Positions 28,869 to 49,678 of a stretch of DNA of 64,000 nt are shown here, one piece after another. Within the stretch, counting starts at the first letter, position 1; each line of letters opens with the position of its first letter. Origin of the DNA: Tubiluchus corallicola. Taxonomy: Eukaryota; Priapulida; Priapulimorpha; Priapulimorphida; Tubiluchidae. The translations under genes and the position numbers were made by a program. The DNA is taken from positions 994,001 through 1,058,000 of the forward strand of contig JAQGDQ010000021.1 in NCBI GenBank assembly GCA_030141605.1, given 5' to 3'. The notes under the pieces were generated by a model that saw only the letters and a list, made by a program, of their open reading frames with translations, was not told where the DNA came from and did no database searches.

Positions 28869-29290
28869 ACTGAATATTTTATGATTAAGCAATGTTGTCA
28901 CCCACCACACCGACATCCATTAATATTCATGCTGGTTTTGCTAGCGTGCAGCTTTAGCTTTACTAAGATTTCGTAAAGACATAATAACATTGATAATAAT
29001 TTTGATAATTATCCTTTTTGTTAATATTTATTTAATTTATTTAATGTATTTATTGATTTTGTAATAATACGGTTCAGTAATGAGATCCCTGTCATGATAT
29101 GTAAACAAGCAATATCGGTACAACTTTCAGTTATGCAATATTTTTTGCCTAACAAAAATTACTCACATTCAGTGTTTACCTACACGACTACACTTTATAC
29201 CTAATTTTAGAAATAACGACTTCTCCCTTCTTTAACAGGAAACCATTTTCACTAGAGTAGCATATTTTTTAGCATAGTATGTACTATCAT

Positions 29291-29292
<2 letters not shown>

Positions 29293-29337
<45 letters not shown>

Positions 29338-29365
29338 TGATCATATATATCTATATGATCAATAC
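29293..29365. repeat. (AT)n tract with a palindromic end
   Basis: (TA)n followed by TATTGATCATATATATCTAT and ATGATCAATA, giving an inverted repeat around the TATCTATA centre. Confidence 0.85.
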
Positions 29366-30253
29366 TCAAAATTCTATGGCGTTCTAATTACGGTTGCAAA
29401 TTTTTTTTAAGCGAAACAAATGTATAAATTACACTTTATTATCCTATTTAAGGCATATTATGATCCAATTAAGTGTTTAAACGTATGACACAATTTCACT
29501 CCCCCCCCCACACGTGTTGACTGAAACACATGGAGCTCAATACTTGTGGTGACTGAATGTTTTTTATATAAAAATTACTAATACCGTTGTCGACAATTTT
29601 TCAGCAAAAGTGCTGCCGGCAATTTGCACCTATTGGTCCATGGTTAGGAAAATGTCTTTTGAAGAAGTTAAGATACATAGGGCCTATTTGGCGCAGTTGG
29701 TCGGATGTTGAAGATTTCTATATTATATGATGTTATATTATATATTACAAGCAGCCTATATTATATGATGACGTCACACGTTTTGTACGACATTCTACTG
29801 CAGTTGCTACAGTAACACACCACAAACAGTTTCACTTTGGAACAGTAAAGAATGATCCTAAAAACGACGCGTGTAGTAATCACTCATAAGCATTAGCATC
29901 ATGACTGCATATAAACTGTCACCATATCATTCACTTCGTAGTATGTTTTGTCCGCTGTGACAGTCAAATGACCTTAGACATCCGTTCCGTTTGTCTCCTT
30001 ATTTCACGATTCCCAAGACCTAACAATCATTTTAGTGAATTTTTTTCTAGGGACAGGCAAACAAAAACTTTTAATAACACAATACAGGTCAAAAGTAAAC
30101 AAGACTTTTTTGTGTGCCTATGTACCAAATTTTGTTTGCATAAAAGATTTTTACACATCAAGCTGTTGAAAAGAAACAATGTGTAGAATCTTTGCAATGT
30201 CATGTTAGCGCGATAAAAAAAACCAATGAATGTTGAATTTTGGGACTGCTCAA

Positions 30254-30585
30254 AGTTCTATGCACAAGATTATGTATGTTAAGCAAGAGCAACAGGTCAG
30301 CCAGTCCTTTAAAAGATTCCTTTGTTACTCACTAATTAAAAACAATTCCATTTGTTTGTTTCATTCTCGAAAAGGAATCTACTTTATTCTGCATTTGTGG
30401 TTTAATGTTGTTTTGTGGGTACAAGTTGTATCTGTAGCTCCTTTTAGGTGTAACTCTTCTGAGGAATCAAAATCTATAAGTGACGAGCCCAATCGTAATC
30501 TCTTAAAAAGGCACTGCTACAGGTAACTGCTTGAAGGTTCTACACGCACATAGGTTATGTACGCTAAGCTAGAGCAACAGGTCAA
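30254..30585 (+). repeat. Local direct duplication, diverged
   Basis: GTTCTATGCACAAGATTATG at 30254 and GTTCTACACGCACATAGGTT at 30537 head similar stretches ending AGAGCAACAGGTCA. The two arms are about 283 bases apart. Confidence 0.55.
30447..30521 (+). other. Candidate orphan exon (75 nt)
   Basis: A good acceptor (GTAGCTCCTTTTAG) and donor (CTACAG|GTAACT) bound a 75-nt stretch. Only the frame needing two bases from the previous exon is open, encoding CNSSEESKSISDEPNRNLLK. That entry phase and the short polar content resemble exon 2 of genes B and C, but its exit phase is 2 rather than 1. No matching exon 1 or exon 3 was found. It could be a decayed fourth family member or chance. Confidence 0.25.
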
Positions 30586-32345
30586 CTTGTAGTTCTTTCG
30601 TTTATACCTTTTACAAATATTAATTTATTGGATGTTGCCTTGACAGTTTTTCTACTCTTACATTGACTTAGTGATATTAGTCCTTGGTGGAAGATCCAAT
30701 GAAATTGCAAATCAGCAATTGTGTCCAAGCTGCTATGGCCACCACACCAAATCTATTTACTTTTCTTAATTGAATAAGTAAGTTTTTTGTGCAGGCACAC
30801 TCGAATCTTTTGAACATTACCAACACCCAATGATCTTCCAGTCTCGTTACTTTGTTATAACCACTTTCAACAATTCGTTATTATCGCAAGAAACGAGGCG
30901 TGTTCAGCGTGAGCAGAGTATTACATTTTTTTTTCGTGGCGTGATTTGGAATCAAGCAATTTCATTATTTACCAGCAGTTCTGCCGCCTGGCGTACACGC
31001 GGCCCACATTCTAGACTGGGTCAACAGAACAAACAATAATTATTACATCCCAACAGAGAACGTCTTTATCAGAAAGCTGGATGCGGATGTGCACGCATAC
31101 GCACTTGCGTGTCAGTGTCGCTTACGTAGCATACTTGCGTGTTTTGTGAGCTTAGTCTAAAAATGTCAGTTGGTGAAAGTCATCTAGACTGACATTGACT
31201 GCATAACAATAATTACCACCACCAGCATGATTTGTGGAAAGAGATTCAGATGTGTTTACTAGACGAAAGACGTTTTTATTACAAAACAATTTGTTTATAC
31301 GCGCAATACATGGGTACATAAGGTACATCAAACTTTCACATGAAAACAATCTCACAGCGTCCAAGTAAACTAATTTAATAAATACCTATAATAATAATAA
31401 TAATTATAGACTTCGCTGATTTCTATAATATAATTACGTTGTTAACACAAGCCCCCATAGAGCTAAGTGGATAATCTACGGATTTTGGCATTTCACAGTA
31501 CTGTATAATTTTATCACGCACCACTTACAGTTTTCATGTCTGCGTGTCCAGTATTACAACTCACGTTTTGTAGTACCAAGAGATTTGGTTGTAAATGAAA
31601 TTAATTTTGTAATTCTGAATAATTATCACCAGGACTTAATTCAAATAAAACTAATTTACTTACAGTAGGAGCAGCAGTAAACAATTTTAGATAGCACTAA
31701 TCATTAATATTCAGCAGTATTTACTACAAAAAGAAAAGAACATTTAGCGACTTAATTCCGATCTACATTGTAAACAAGACAAAGTTTACGGTTTCACATG
31801 ACCAATTAATTTTCGTTAAAATAGGTCGATATTATAAAGTATAATTATAGGCCAAATTTTCACGGCTTGAAAGTGACACTGTACTGCAAAATCTACACTT
31901 AATTACGAAAAGCACAAAGCAATTAATGTTAATTAAGGGGCTGCATTAAATCTAAAGTCTAATAAATAGCTTTGGATTCCCTGTAGCTAATTTATAGCTC
32001 GACACTGTAATTCCATTATCTCACTTTCTACATGTAATATTACATAGAACGCAGTTGTGAAATAGACATAAAATAAACTTAAAATAGGCCTAACCTTAAT
32101 TGAAGAAGTATTTTTGTGGAGAGAAACAAAGTCTGATAATTTGGATTATTTAAACTATCTACAGTAGGCAGTATTGTTTATTTCTATGCGGACAGATTCG
32201 GATATCGCTGAAAGCAGAGAGTACAAAACACAAAGCATTTACTAAAAAAATGGTTTCTCAGCCTCTTGTCAAGTGCATTTACACAGAAAAACCTCAAAGA
32301 ATAGGGCAGCCACATCTAACAAACAATTAGGAACGACAATGACGT

Positions 32346-40173
<7,828 letters not shown>

Positions 40174-41507
40174 TCTAGAAATAGATTCACAACAGTTTAA
40201 ATTAGTATCAACTATCAAATCGAACACAGGATTAGGTCGAATCCGTCCTCTCTGCTGAGCGCTTTGTTTTTTTCCACAAGTCTATAATCCAATTATCCGC
40301 GAAAAGTAGGTTACAAATCCAGTTTTTTGTAATTTTGCTTTGCGGCACAATTAACTTATATATTCTGTTTCGCGAATAACTATATATATATATATGTACT
40401 GTAATAAATATGAAAAAACACTTTTAGATGCAAGTGGGCCTTACCTCATAATTAGCGCTGCACGCTGCGATAACTACCTTCCTACTGTTTGTAATAGATC
40501 AGAAATTGACAAATCTAACATTTATAGGTCCTCTACACTTCAGTGCCTCCTTATTGAATTATATACATTGACTATCGGGGGCGGATATCTCACGGAACGG
40601 GGACTTAAAGACGTATCGAAAAATTCTATAGACATTTGTTGGCTATAAGTCGAGTAATTACTTTCACATCTTCTAGTACAGGAAATAATTTGCATATAAA
40701 GTAAATAATTTAATAAATGATCGAGTGAAGTAGGGCACATGTGACGTTTTAGCTTGAGTTACGCGTGTGAAGTTCTAACGCCCAGTCCTAGTTTTTAGAT
40801 TCGCTCTTTAAACAGGTGAGCATAACAGGACCATTGACGAAGTGGGCTTGCATAGTTCAGGTGATAATAATACCTGTGCGCGATTGTGAAACAATGCTAG
40901 TCATTGACAGGTAAATTTTTGCTCACCTTGACATAAACAGATAAAAATTTATCCGATAACTATGGACAGTAATGAAAGAGATTATGTAAGTCATATATCC
41001 GTCACTGTTAACCTTTACGAAGCGACACTAATGGGGGAAAACTAGCACTAAAATCGGGACAAACTGATAATTTTATTACTGTAATTATTATCATGGTAAT
41101 TGCCATTACTATTAAGAATTCAAAACTGTAATAAAACCGAAAGTTTTAATTAAAAAATACGAGTTTTGTGTTAGTATATAAAGTTTGAAACCTGCTTTGA
41201 ATGATAAACGAAAGTTAATGTTATTTATAGGTGATAGTTATCAGCAAACTGATAATTATTATGCATAAGAATGCATTATTATGAATCTTAATAGCAAGAA
41301 ACGTAAAATGGATAAAGAAATGCAAACTTTTTAATACTTTATTTGTTATAAAAGAATATGTTTCTTTTTAACTTTTAGTACGTTCAGTATTTATTGTTCG
41401 GCTCGTTGATCATTAAGATGCTTCATAAATATTTGGAATTCACTGTCAGTTGAAATTTTTTAACGCTGGTAATCTCAGACACTTCGTTGCTAAAGGGGAA
41501 CAAAAGA

Positions 41508-41700
41508 GAATTTTAAAGTGCACCCGAGAAAAGTTTCAAAACAACAAAGTTATATAACTAAGCATTACAAGTACTTGTTTGAAACACTTATGTAATTAGA
41601 AGGGAATTTTAAAGTACACCCGAGAAGAGTCTCCCTACAAATTATATTACTAAGCATTACATGTACTTGTTTGAAAGACTAATGTAATTAGAAAGGAAAA
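41508..41700 (+). repeat. 96-bp tandem duplication
   Basis: GAATTTTAAAGTGCACCCGA at 41508 recurs as GAATTTTAAAGTACACCCGA at 41604. Both copies contain AAGCATTACA and GTACTTGTTTGAAA. Confidence 0.9.
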
Positions 41701-42323
41701 TTCTTATTAATTTCAAATGTACGCATCAACTGGTAAAACGTCTCTTTTTTCAATTTTAATTTTATTTCAGACATGAAAATGTCCATAATGTTAGTTGGGC
41801 ACAAGAAATGATAAAAGATAAATGACAGTTAGTAAATATATTCGTAACTAATTAATAAATTAAAAAAATTCTGCACGTAGATGAAGCATGACGTCTCTGT
41901 ATTATCATCCAAGTATGCATCATTGGCTCTCTAAAAAAACACATTATTAAACTTATTGACAAAATGAAGTAATTTATACTTTTGCTTAGTTAGTGAAGAG
42001 TGAGATCCAGATGCTCTGATTATTTTTTCAAACTTTACGCAATATTATTTAAACTTGTTTGATTCCACTTAACGTTAAAATGACTGCGCCTAACGGTCAT
42101 CGCGGGAGTTGTACGGTGTTATTGCCTTGTGCGCAATAAGATAGCAAGTAAGTAACACAAAATTTCAAGACATTTTATGAAGCTTCATTTATGAAAAATA
42201 TTGTTTTGTTCTTTAACTAGTTTTAATTTACATAGCGTTTGTCATTTCGTTGGAAAATTTCAGCAAAGTAACAGTAAACACATCCCCGTGAGCACCATTT
42301 GCCCAGATATCGCAAAGGTAAAT

Positions 42324-42352
42324 AATAAATAAATAAATAAAATAAATAAACA
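42324..42352. repeat. (AAAT)n run
   Basis: A short AATAAATAAATAAATAAAAT run. Confidence 0.85.
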
Positions 42353-43713
42353 CATTACGCACAATTATTGCTTGACTTTTAAAAATGTGTATATTTTAAT
42401 TGTTGCGAAACTGACGAGATCTTATTTTCTGTAGGAGCAAAGAAGATTTAAGACTAATACTTCTGTCACTTATCTAACATACAGCGTAAAGACGGTAGCT
42501 CTTTCAAACTTTTTGCAGTTTCCAAAGTTTAAATCAACACGTTGAAGCTTACATATTGCTAATCCTATTTTAATTTATAACAGTAAGGTACTGATCCAAT
42601 TTGAACTTTTTCAGGAAATTATAAAACACGTTTGTGGCACGATTATTTTAAGGTTTTTGCTCTGAATGCCTTCATTATAAAATGTTTTTATCTGTCAAGT
42701 CGCCATTTTTTGCCGACATGCCTTTGCAACTCGTATGTACCTTTATCCAAAAACAAACAACTGCACAAATAAAAAATGTAGTTTGACCGTGGGAGTACTC
42801 GCCATCCTCACGCGATGACCGTTTAAATAAAAAAAAGCGCAAAAAATTGCCAAGCATAAAAGTTTAAATTACTAAATAAACAACGCTGCGTTTATAGTAA
42901 TGAATATGGCGATTTGCATGAACGTTTTAATTAGCCGTTTGTCCTTGTTTTGCGGTAGAGAAGCTACGTGAAATTATGTAATTAAGGTGCTCAGGTGCAA
43001 CCAGCTTTGCGCATGTCTTACCTGTGTAATGGTGGCTGGAAAGTGGGTAACTTTCAGCTTTCTTATCTATGCACTGAGCCGCTAATTAAGCTTAGGCCAA
43101 AATAATGAGGCAGACGAAAGTGAGAGTAATGAGTGAGAGAAATTCGTGGATTAAGGTCACTCAATGGCTAAGCGAACTTGCTTAACAAAATAGTGTTCTT
43201 CAAAAGCGTCAAAAGCGCGCGCATCTCATATGTTTAAATTCCGTGAAATAACATAATTTATAGGCCATTCGATACATTCATGTTGTCAAAACTGCATGCT
43301 AAGCATCCGACAAAGAGATCAATTGGGTCTTGTACAGTTTTCCTTGGGTTGCTAAATCTAATTAAAAACATGTTCCTCTAAAAACAATATTCTAATGTGA
43401 GACAGTGTGTGAAACGGCTTAGTTTTGTCACGAAATTGTCATTTGCTTATAGAATGGCATCTTTGAAAATATTGAACAACGACTCAAATCCATCAACCAT
43501 TTCAAATAGGCTAGTTGAATTCCAGCGCATGTAAGATTATTAATTTTGTCATGAATAGATGCAGTATTATTAGCTGCATAACGTAGCACTTTGCAAATTT
43601 TATTTTTAGATTGAGAAACTTTTAAGTGGCACTTGTTCCTTCATTAAAAATAGGTTATGGACGAATAGTTTCATTCTATGCAGAAGAAAACATCTTGGAC
43701 TACATAACAATGA

Positions 43714-43815
43714 CGTTGTTGTTGTTGATGTCGTTGATGTTTTTATTATTGTTGTTGCTGTTGTTGTTGTTGTTGACGTTGTGGCTGTGGTTGTCATCGC
43801 TGTCGTCACTGTTGT
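43714..43815. repeat. (GTT)n trinucleotide tract
   Basis: Imperfect GTT/GAT/GCT triplets, GTTGTTGTTGATGTCGTTG and similar. Confidence 0.9.
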
Positions 43816-44699
43816 TATCATTCATTTCCTTCTGCTATACACGCAAAAGCTCTAATTAACTAAGCTCCACAGGAGTTTAAGCTCAAAAATCTGCAATTCG
43901 GGGCACTGGAGCCATTCTTTCCATCTAAGCGATCACGTTCTGGGTTATTAAGTGAGAAACATTTGCGCGAAGTTAACATGAATCATTAATTCGACGAAAA
44001 GTACAAATTTAAATGCCACTTAATATAATATTGATTCGGTTGGACAGGACTAATCGATGTGTAAACTGTATTGCATTATTACAAACTACAGCAAAACTAA
44101 CTTGACTGCCGTAATAAAATAAATAATTTGAACAGTAAGTTCAAGAGCCATAAAAGTAGTGAAAGCGGCTGGTAACACTTTCACTAAATGTCCATTACAC
44201 CAACGTGAAAAACAGTGGTTTATTAGAGTGACCTATATCTTACAGCCAGTCACAGATATAAATTTATTATTATTCAATGAGAAAAAAGTTGACATGTATG
44301 TTGTCTGGGCTTCAAATGGATCAGTAGCACAATGTCGAGCAATTTGAAAAATGTGAATTACAAATTAGTTGTATTAAATTTGAATTATTTTTTTATAATT
44401 ATAATATGAAAATATTTTTTATAATGTTCATCTTTCATTTTATATAAGCAACGTGTGTAAGAATAATAACTTACTGTAGACCGATTGGTGATAATTTTGG
44501 CAAGGGTCTAACTCTGCGTATTTTACTCTTTAAAATACCGGAAAAACAAAAAATACTATGCCCACTGGGGAACTGAAAAACCCTGATTGTTACGCACAAA
44601 AAAACCGAAAAACTAACCCTGTTAAACTCAAGTTTCTCCCCGAATGCCATGTGGCTTGAATGGAGCCAATATAGTAGAAAAAAATAGTAGGAATAATTA

Positions 44700-44935
44700 A
44701 TTTTTCGGTTCGTTTGTTTGCTTATTTCTTCAATCGTTCATTTAATCCGTCTTTCTTTCACTTTCCATTTGTCATTCATCAATTTGTTCATTCTTTTTTC
44801 ATATCTGCAATTAATTAATTAATTTGTTTATTCATTCATTCATTTATTCATTAATTTGTTATTTTTTCATTCACTTATACATTCGTTCATTCATGCTTTC
44901 ATGCATTTGTTCATCATTTATACAATCAGTCGTTT
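44700..44935. repeat. Degenerate (ATTC)n / (TTCATT)n region
   Basis: Repeated ATTCATTCATTTATTCATT words with decay, mostly at 44826-44915. Confidence 0.75.
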
Positions 44936-45329
44936 CTTTATTTAAATTTTTATCTCGAAAAAACAAGTTCGTAGACTCTGGCTCAAAAATAACAGTAAAA
45001 ATTAAATTAAAAACAAGGTAATTAAAGTAAGGCTTTGGGCGCTCAGTTGTGCCTAGTTGCAAGATATCTTATTGTATTAGTGCTAACCCACGGCGAAGTG
45101 ACGTCCAAGTCCGGACCGTCCCTTGGCTGGCAGTCTAATAAATACTAAACATAACAATCATTTAAGTTATGAATTAATAAAGTTGTACAATATGTTAGCC
45201 CAGTGATCGGGTGTTAGTATTTTATACTTTGATCATCGACCGTTTGGCGATATTTCTTTATGGCTATTGCAAGAACCTCATTCAGTCAATCAATTTTCAA
45301 CTCAACCTTGCGGGAAGTTTTACAACCAG

Positions 45330-45466
45330 CAAGAATTTCTCTAATTAGTTTATCATTGTCTACATTGTTTGTTTATAACAATTTATTACTGGTATTCTTA
45401 ATTTCTCTAATTATTTTATAATTGTCTACATTGCCTGTTTATGACAATTTATTACTGGTGTTCTTA
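45330..45466 (+). repeat. 66-bp tandem duplication
   Basis: ATTTCTCTAATTAGTTTATC at 45335 recurs as ATTTCTCTAATTATTTTATA at 45401. Both copies end ACAATTTATTACTGGT.TTCTTA. Confidence 0.9.
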
Positions 45467-46404
45467 GATATAGATACTATAAACAAATTAAGTTCGTAAC
45501 GTGAAGACATCAAACAATAATGTCCAATCAATCAGTACCTTTGCAATTATGTTAATTACTTTTTACTGGCCCTGTAGCTGATTAGTCCAATAATTATTAT
45601 TATTAATATTAACAATAGAATGCATATTTCATGAAGCATCCAAGTGCGTCTGTTTTGTCTACACAAGGTTTGTGCATCAGTGTGAATTTCCTTAAAGATT
45701 TTGGAACTTTCCATAAAACCTTTTTCTCATTTGGACTTAGGATTACCGTGCTTCAGGGTTTAAATGAGTCGCATTAATTTGGAAAACAGCTGCACGATTA
45801 CTCCACCACCACTAAATAAAGCAGCGTCTTATTTGTCAGTTCACCTTACACATAATTTCTTTTTTGATGAGCCATTTCGTACGTGACCTCAATATTGTTT
45901 GCACCCACCCACTGTTCGTGTCGTTGATGCCCACAAGTGTAATTCTACTTTTCCCAAACCACTCGGAAATATGTGCAGTACGCTGAGCCATTATCACGGC
46001 GAATTATATTTAGGCTAAACAGTAAAGGTGGTTTGTCGTTTGAATCAAGGCCCCTGCAAAAGGCATCTTTTGAAGGAACCTTGGTATGAATTATACCCAA
46101 ACACTATGTCAAAAGAATATAATAATTTAAATTAAGACTTTGAGTCACATCACCTAAGACAAGATGAGATCGATTGTGCTGCCATCGCACAACACTTTAT
46201 AGGAACATCATGCATCTGATACAATAATGTGTAGGAACTGAATGGCAAAGTTTTTGGTACAACGAACAATTTCAGGCTCGGAATTAATAGAAATATAAAA
46301 AAATAATCTAATTAATTGAAATCACTCTATTGTAAGTGATCTAACATTAGAAATGCTGAATTTGGTTGGTCAACCATAATGGTTGAACTTGATCATTAAA
46401 GGTA

Positions 46405-46450
46405 ACGGTGGCCTAGTGGTCTAACACACGGTCCCTAGTTCAAATCCGTA
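46405..46450 (+). repeat. tRNA-derived SINE head
   Basis: An A-box-like TGGCCTAGTGG (46409-46419) and a B-box-like AGTTCAAATCC (46437-46447) have the same spacing as the 39515-39560 copy. No cloverleaf-forming flanks were seen. Confidence 0.45.
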
Positions 46451-47361
46451 CTGTAATCTACTTTCTCACATTCCCCGTCTTTAAGTATGGCATCAAAATT
46501 TTATTATGGGCTTGTATCTTCATTAATAACAGTCTTAACATTAAGATTATAATAATTAATTAAGACAGCGAATTTTAAGCACAACAAGAATTTGACAAAG
46601 ATTATTATAAAACGATTTTGAATTCACGAAAAGCAACAAAACAATTTAGACGCTCCTAACCGTTTCATGGTCGGCGAGAATTATCTGATAGGGCTGCCTG
46701 CAGTAAAGCGAATATCAGGGTTCTGTGAACTCGATTTTACCTGTCAGTCCTATCATCAGTCATATCAGGAAAATTACCAATAATGTGGCCAAGGACAAGG
46801 CTATAAACTGTCAGACACTTTCGGGTTCACGTTTCCTCTGAACTTTCTTCACGTTTGTAACCAATGCTCACTGCACATGTAAGCAGAGGCCTGCGTCTAG
46901 ATCAAATGAAGTTCACCTTGCAAGAAAGAGACCACCTCTGATGAGGCAAATTCGTGACCGAGTCGGCTATTTATAGATTAGATTAAACTTAAATTCATTT
47001 AAGTCCATGCCTTTAGTTGGCCGGTAAAGTAAGCTTACACAATTTAAAATTGGCCATTGTAAATAGACTTTCGAGAGGTTGCCATTTCCACAATCAAAAT
47101 AACATGTCTAAAGCAACTAGTTAACACATTATAAACTCACTTTAAATACGCTTCCCTTAGTGTAGAAGTGGAACGAAAATTGTGTTGTTCGCGTACAGCG
47201 CTTCAGCGTTATTAAGGGAGAAAACTAAAGCAGCCAGTTTTCCACCAAAACCTACGTATTTAGAGATAAAAATTATATTATTCGTATGACATTTTTTACA
47301 CCGAGTCGTGATCGCTGTAGTTGGCAGAAATCGCTTGAATAGTACATAATGAATGTTGTGA

Positions 47362-47453
47362 GTGAGAGAGAAAGAAAGAGGGAGAGAAAAAGCAAGAGAG
47401 AAAGCGGGAAAGCAAGAGGGAGAGAGACAGAGAGAGAGAGGAGATATGGAGAA

Positions 47454-47530
<77 letters not shown>
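47362..47530. repeat. (AG)n microsatellite with imperfect left flank
   Basis: Imperfect GAGAGAAAGAAAGAGGGAG to about 47455, then pure AG to 47528. Confidence 0.97.
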
Positions 47531-47532
<2 letters not shown>

Positions 47533-48910
47533 AAAGAGAGTAAATGTGCATGTATTCTAGAAAAAAAGCATGATAATATTCTATATAATATGCAATAATA
47601 TTATATATTATAATTCGCAGAAGCAATCCATTTAATCACAGCTAATACACAAATTTAATGAAGTAATTAGCAATTAATATGCAAATTAAAAACCCAACAT
47701 GAGGAGTAATTTATCAGTTTTCTTTATTAACCTACAATAATAAATTACATGTAGATTTCTGCACTTTTTGACAACAATAAACTTTACAACATATAAGTGC
47801 CATGTTCATAATTTTTAAATAATAATCTGCATTAGGCATTCAATTTTCTCCCATCACTCAAATAAAATAATTATACAGCTAAAATGACATTGATAGACTC
47901 TGTAGAGAAATATGTTAAACAGCAGACAAAATATAATTATGCCAGAAAAAATTTCCGTTTGAAAATTCATTTACATTTTGTCAAGTAAAACGGACTGACA
48001 GGTATAATTAACATTTTTCCATGTAACTAGAAGTGATGAAAGCTCCAAAATTATTATCAATCAGTCGATATACCTTAATAAAAAAATCCCTACTTGCACT
48101 ACTACCATAATTCACAATAAGCAGTTGTTTTGGCCTATACTATGACAATACCAGCATGTTCATTTTCTCTTGCTCTAAACATCCATTGTAGGTATTGAGC
48201 CTCCATCCTTTATTAGAGTACTCCACTGCCTGGAGGTTGTTTCGCAGGCAATCCCGTTAAATGTCCTACCGCTCTTAACCTTCTGATTCTGATTTTAGTG
48301 CTCCAAAGTTCCTCTTTAGTTTTCTTATACAGCTACTCATTTGAAATGATATAAGGCCATTTTATTTTTAAATTTTGACAAAAAACAAAACTTTCAACAG
48401 TGCTCTTTAGACTTTTTATAAAGATCAAAATTTGAACAAATACTTTCGGCTTCCAGGTACTGCAGCTTTTGCTAGACATCTAATTATTTATTAATCATTT
48501 CTGTTTAACAAGCAAAAAATCAGCCAAAATTATAAAACAATGGCAACTGTTTTCAATTGCCCACTGGCTAAAATACATTTAAATGAACAAATTACTACAG
48601 TTTTAACAGGGAAATTAGTCAAGGAGGCAGAGAATGAAATTGTTAAATTAAGAGAGGTAGCTGTTTACAATTTATTAATTAGATCATGAATTTATTAGAT
48701 AAATTCTTTACAATTTAAATGTGTTCTAATGTTTTTAATAAATATTAATATAACATCATCACATTAAAAACTAGATTATGAATTGTCACTACAAATTAGA
48801 GTCAGATGAGTGCAAGCCATCCATTACAAATGAAGTTTCACAGTTTATCCAATCTATGCCAATTCATTACTTTTTGCAAGAAAATTTTATTTTTAAAATA
48901 AAATACTCAA

Positions 48911-49223
48911 GGTGCATTCAGACTAATGAGTTTTCTTGCCAAGCTAACTCACAATCATGTTCAGACTAGAAAGTAAGACTTGCTGCGAGTTACTCTCCGA
49001 CAATAAGCGTGAGCTGATATTCCTTTCTCTAATCACTGCGAGAAGTGTTGAGAGTAACTCGCCAAGGCGTTTACACCTAAACAGTAACTAGCAGGAAATC
49101 AACTTGCAACTGTCGCAGAGTTTGCAGTAACTTTTCATTAGTAAGTTGCCAAGCAGTTCACATTTGCGAGTTTACTGTCCCAGAAAAAATTCGCGACAGA
49201 AAACTCGCTAGTCTAAATGTGCC
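48911..49223. mobile_element. Complete 313-bp inverted-repeat MITE (family 2)
   Basis: The left terminus is GGTGCATTCAGACTAATGAG then TTTTC. The right terminus, read inverted, is GGCACATTTAGACTAGCGAG then TTTTC: 25-base inverted repeats with four mismatches. Inside are repeated GCGAGTTACTC and AACTCGC words shared with 7868-8094 and 14650-15100. A clear target duplication was not seen. It lies about 460 bases beyond the TOLLIP stop. Confidence 0.75.
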
Positions 49224-49678
49224 GTTACAGTAAACCTACACTAGACAGAAAAGTTTTACAATGTTTTTATTGTGATGGCTAAAGACAAAAAGTAACAAAC
49301 CATTCAGGAATTAGGTAATACTAGTTTGGTCACTAGTAGCATTTTACCTTGTTAACGCTCAACCCTACCTTTACATGAATATGTCTTTCACAAACGTCAA
49401 AGAGAGCAGTTTCATTTGGAATGTTAATAAACTACATTGCTACTACAACATCGGTGGGATTTGCTGGTAACAATGAAATAATGAAGTAACTTAGTAACTT
49501 TTAGAAACAGTTTTGATACTGAACAACATCTCATGACCAGCAGATATGTTTTAAATTACTTCAATACACGTTGCAATCGACACAGTCAGCAGCAGTGATA
49601 ACACATTCGACACATTTCTCAAGTTTGACTTAAATTTTCTGGATAATAATTACAATATCAAACGTGAACAAGTAACAG

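Larger units (their letters stand above)
28869..32345. other. Intergenic region, convergent 3' ends of gene C and the EGF gene
   Basis: No intact gene was recognised. It contains an AT palindromic tract (29293-29365), a local duplication (30254-30585) and a candidate orphan exon (30447-30521). A TTTATT at 32177-32182 may be the minus-strand polyadenylation signal of the EGF gene. Confidence 0.4.
40174..48910. other. Large intergenic region, no gene recognised
   Basis: Between the divergent 5' side of the EGF gene and the TOLLIP 3' end. It holds local duplications, microsatellites and SINE-like fragments listed separately. No exon with convincing splice sites and protein-like content was found. 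Confidence 0.45.

Noticed and set aside
30798-31039. Frame after an acceptor-like GTGCAG, downstream of the candidate exon 30447-30521
   Set aside because: Open for about 80 codons but its phase does not fit the donor at 30521, and it has no family motif.
44159-44347. 62-residue plus-strand frame
   Set aside because: Short, no recognisable motif, no splice context.
46405-46450. Functional tRNA gene
   Set aside because: A- and B-box words are present but no acceptor or anticodon stem pairing could be made by eye; better explained as a SINE head.
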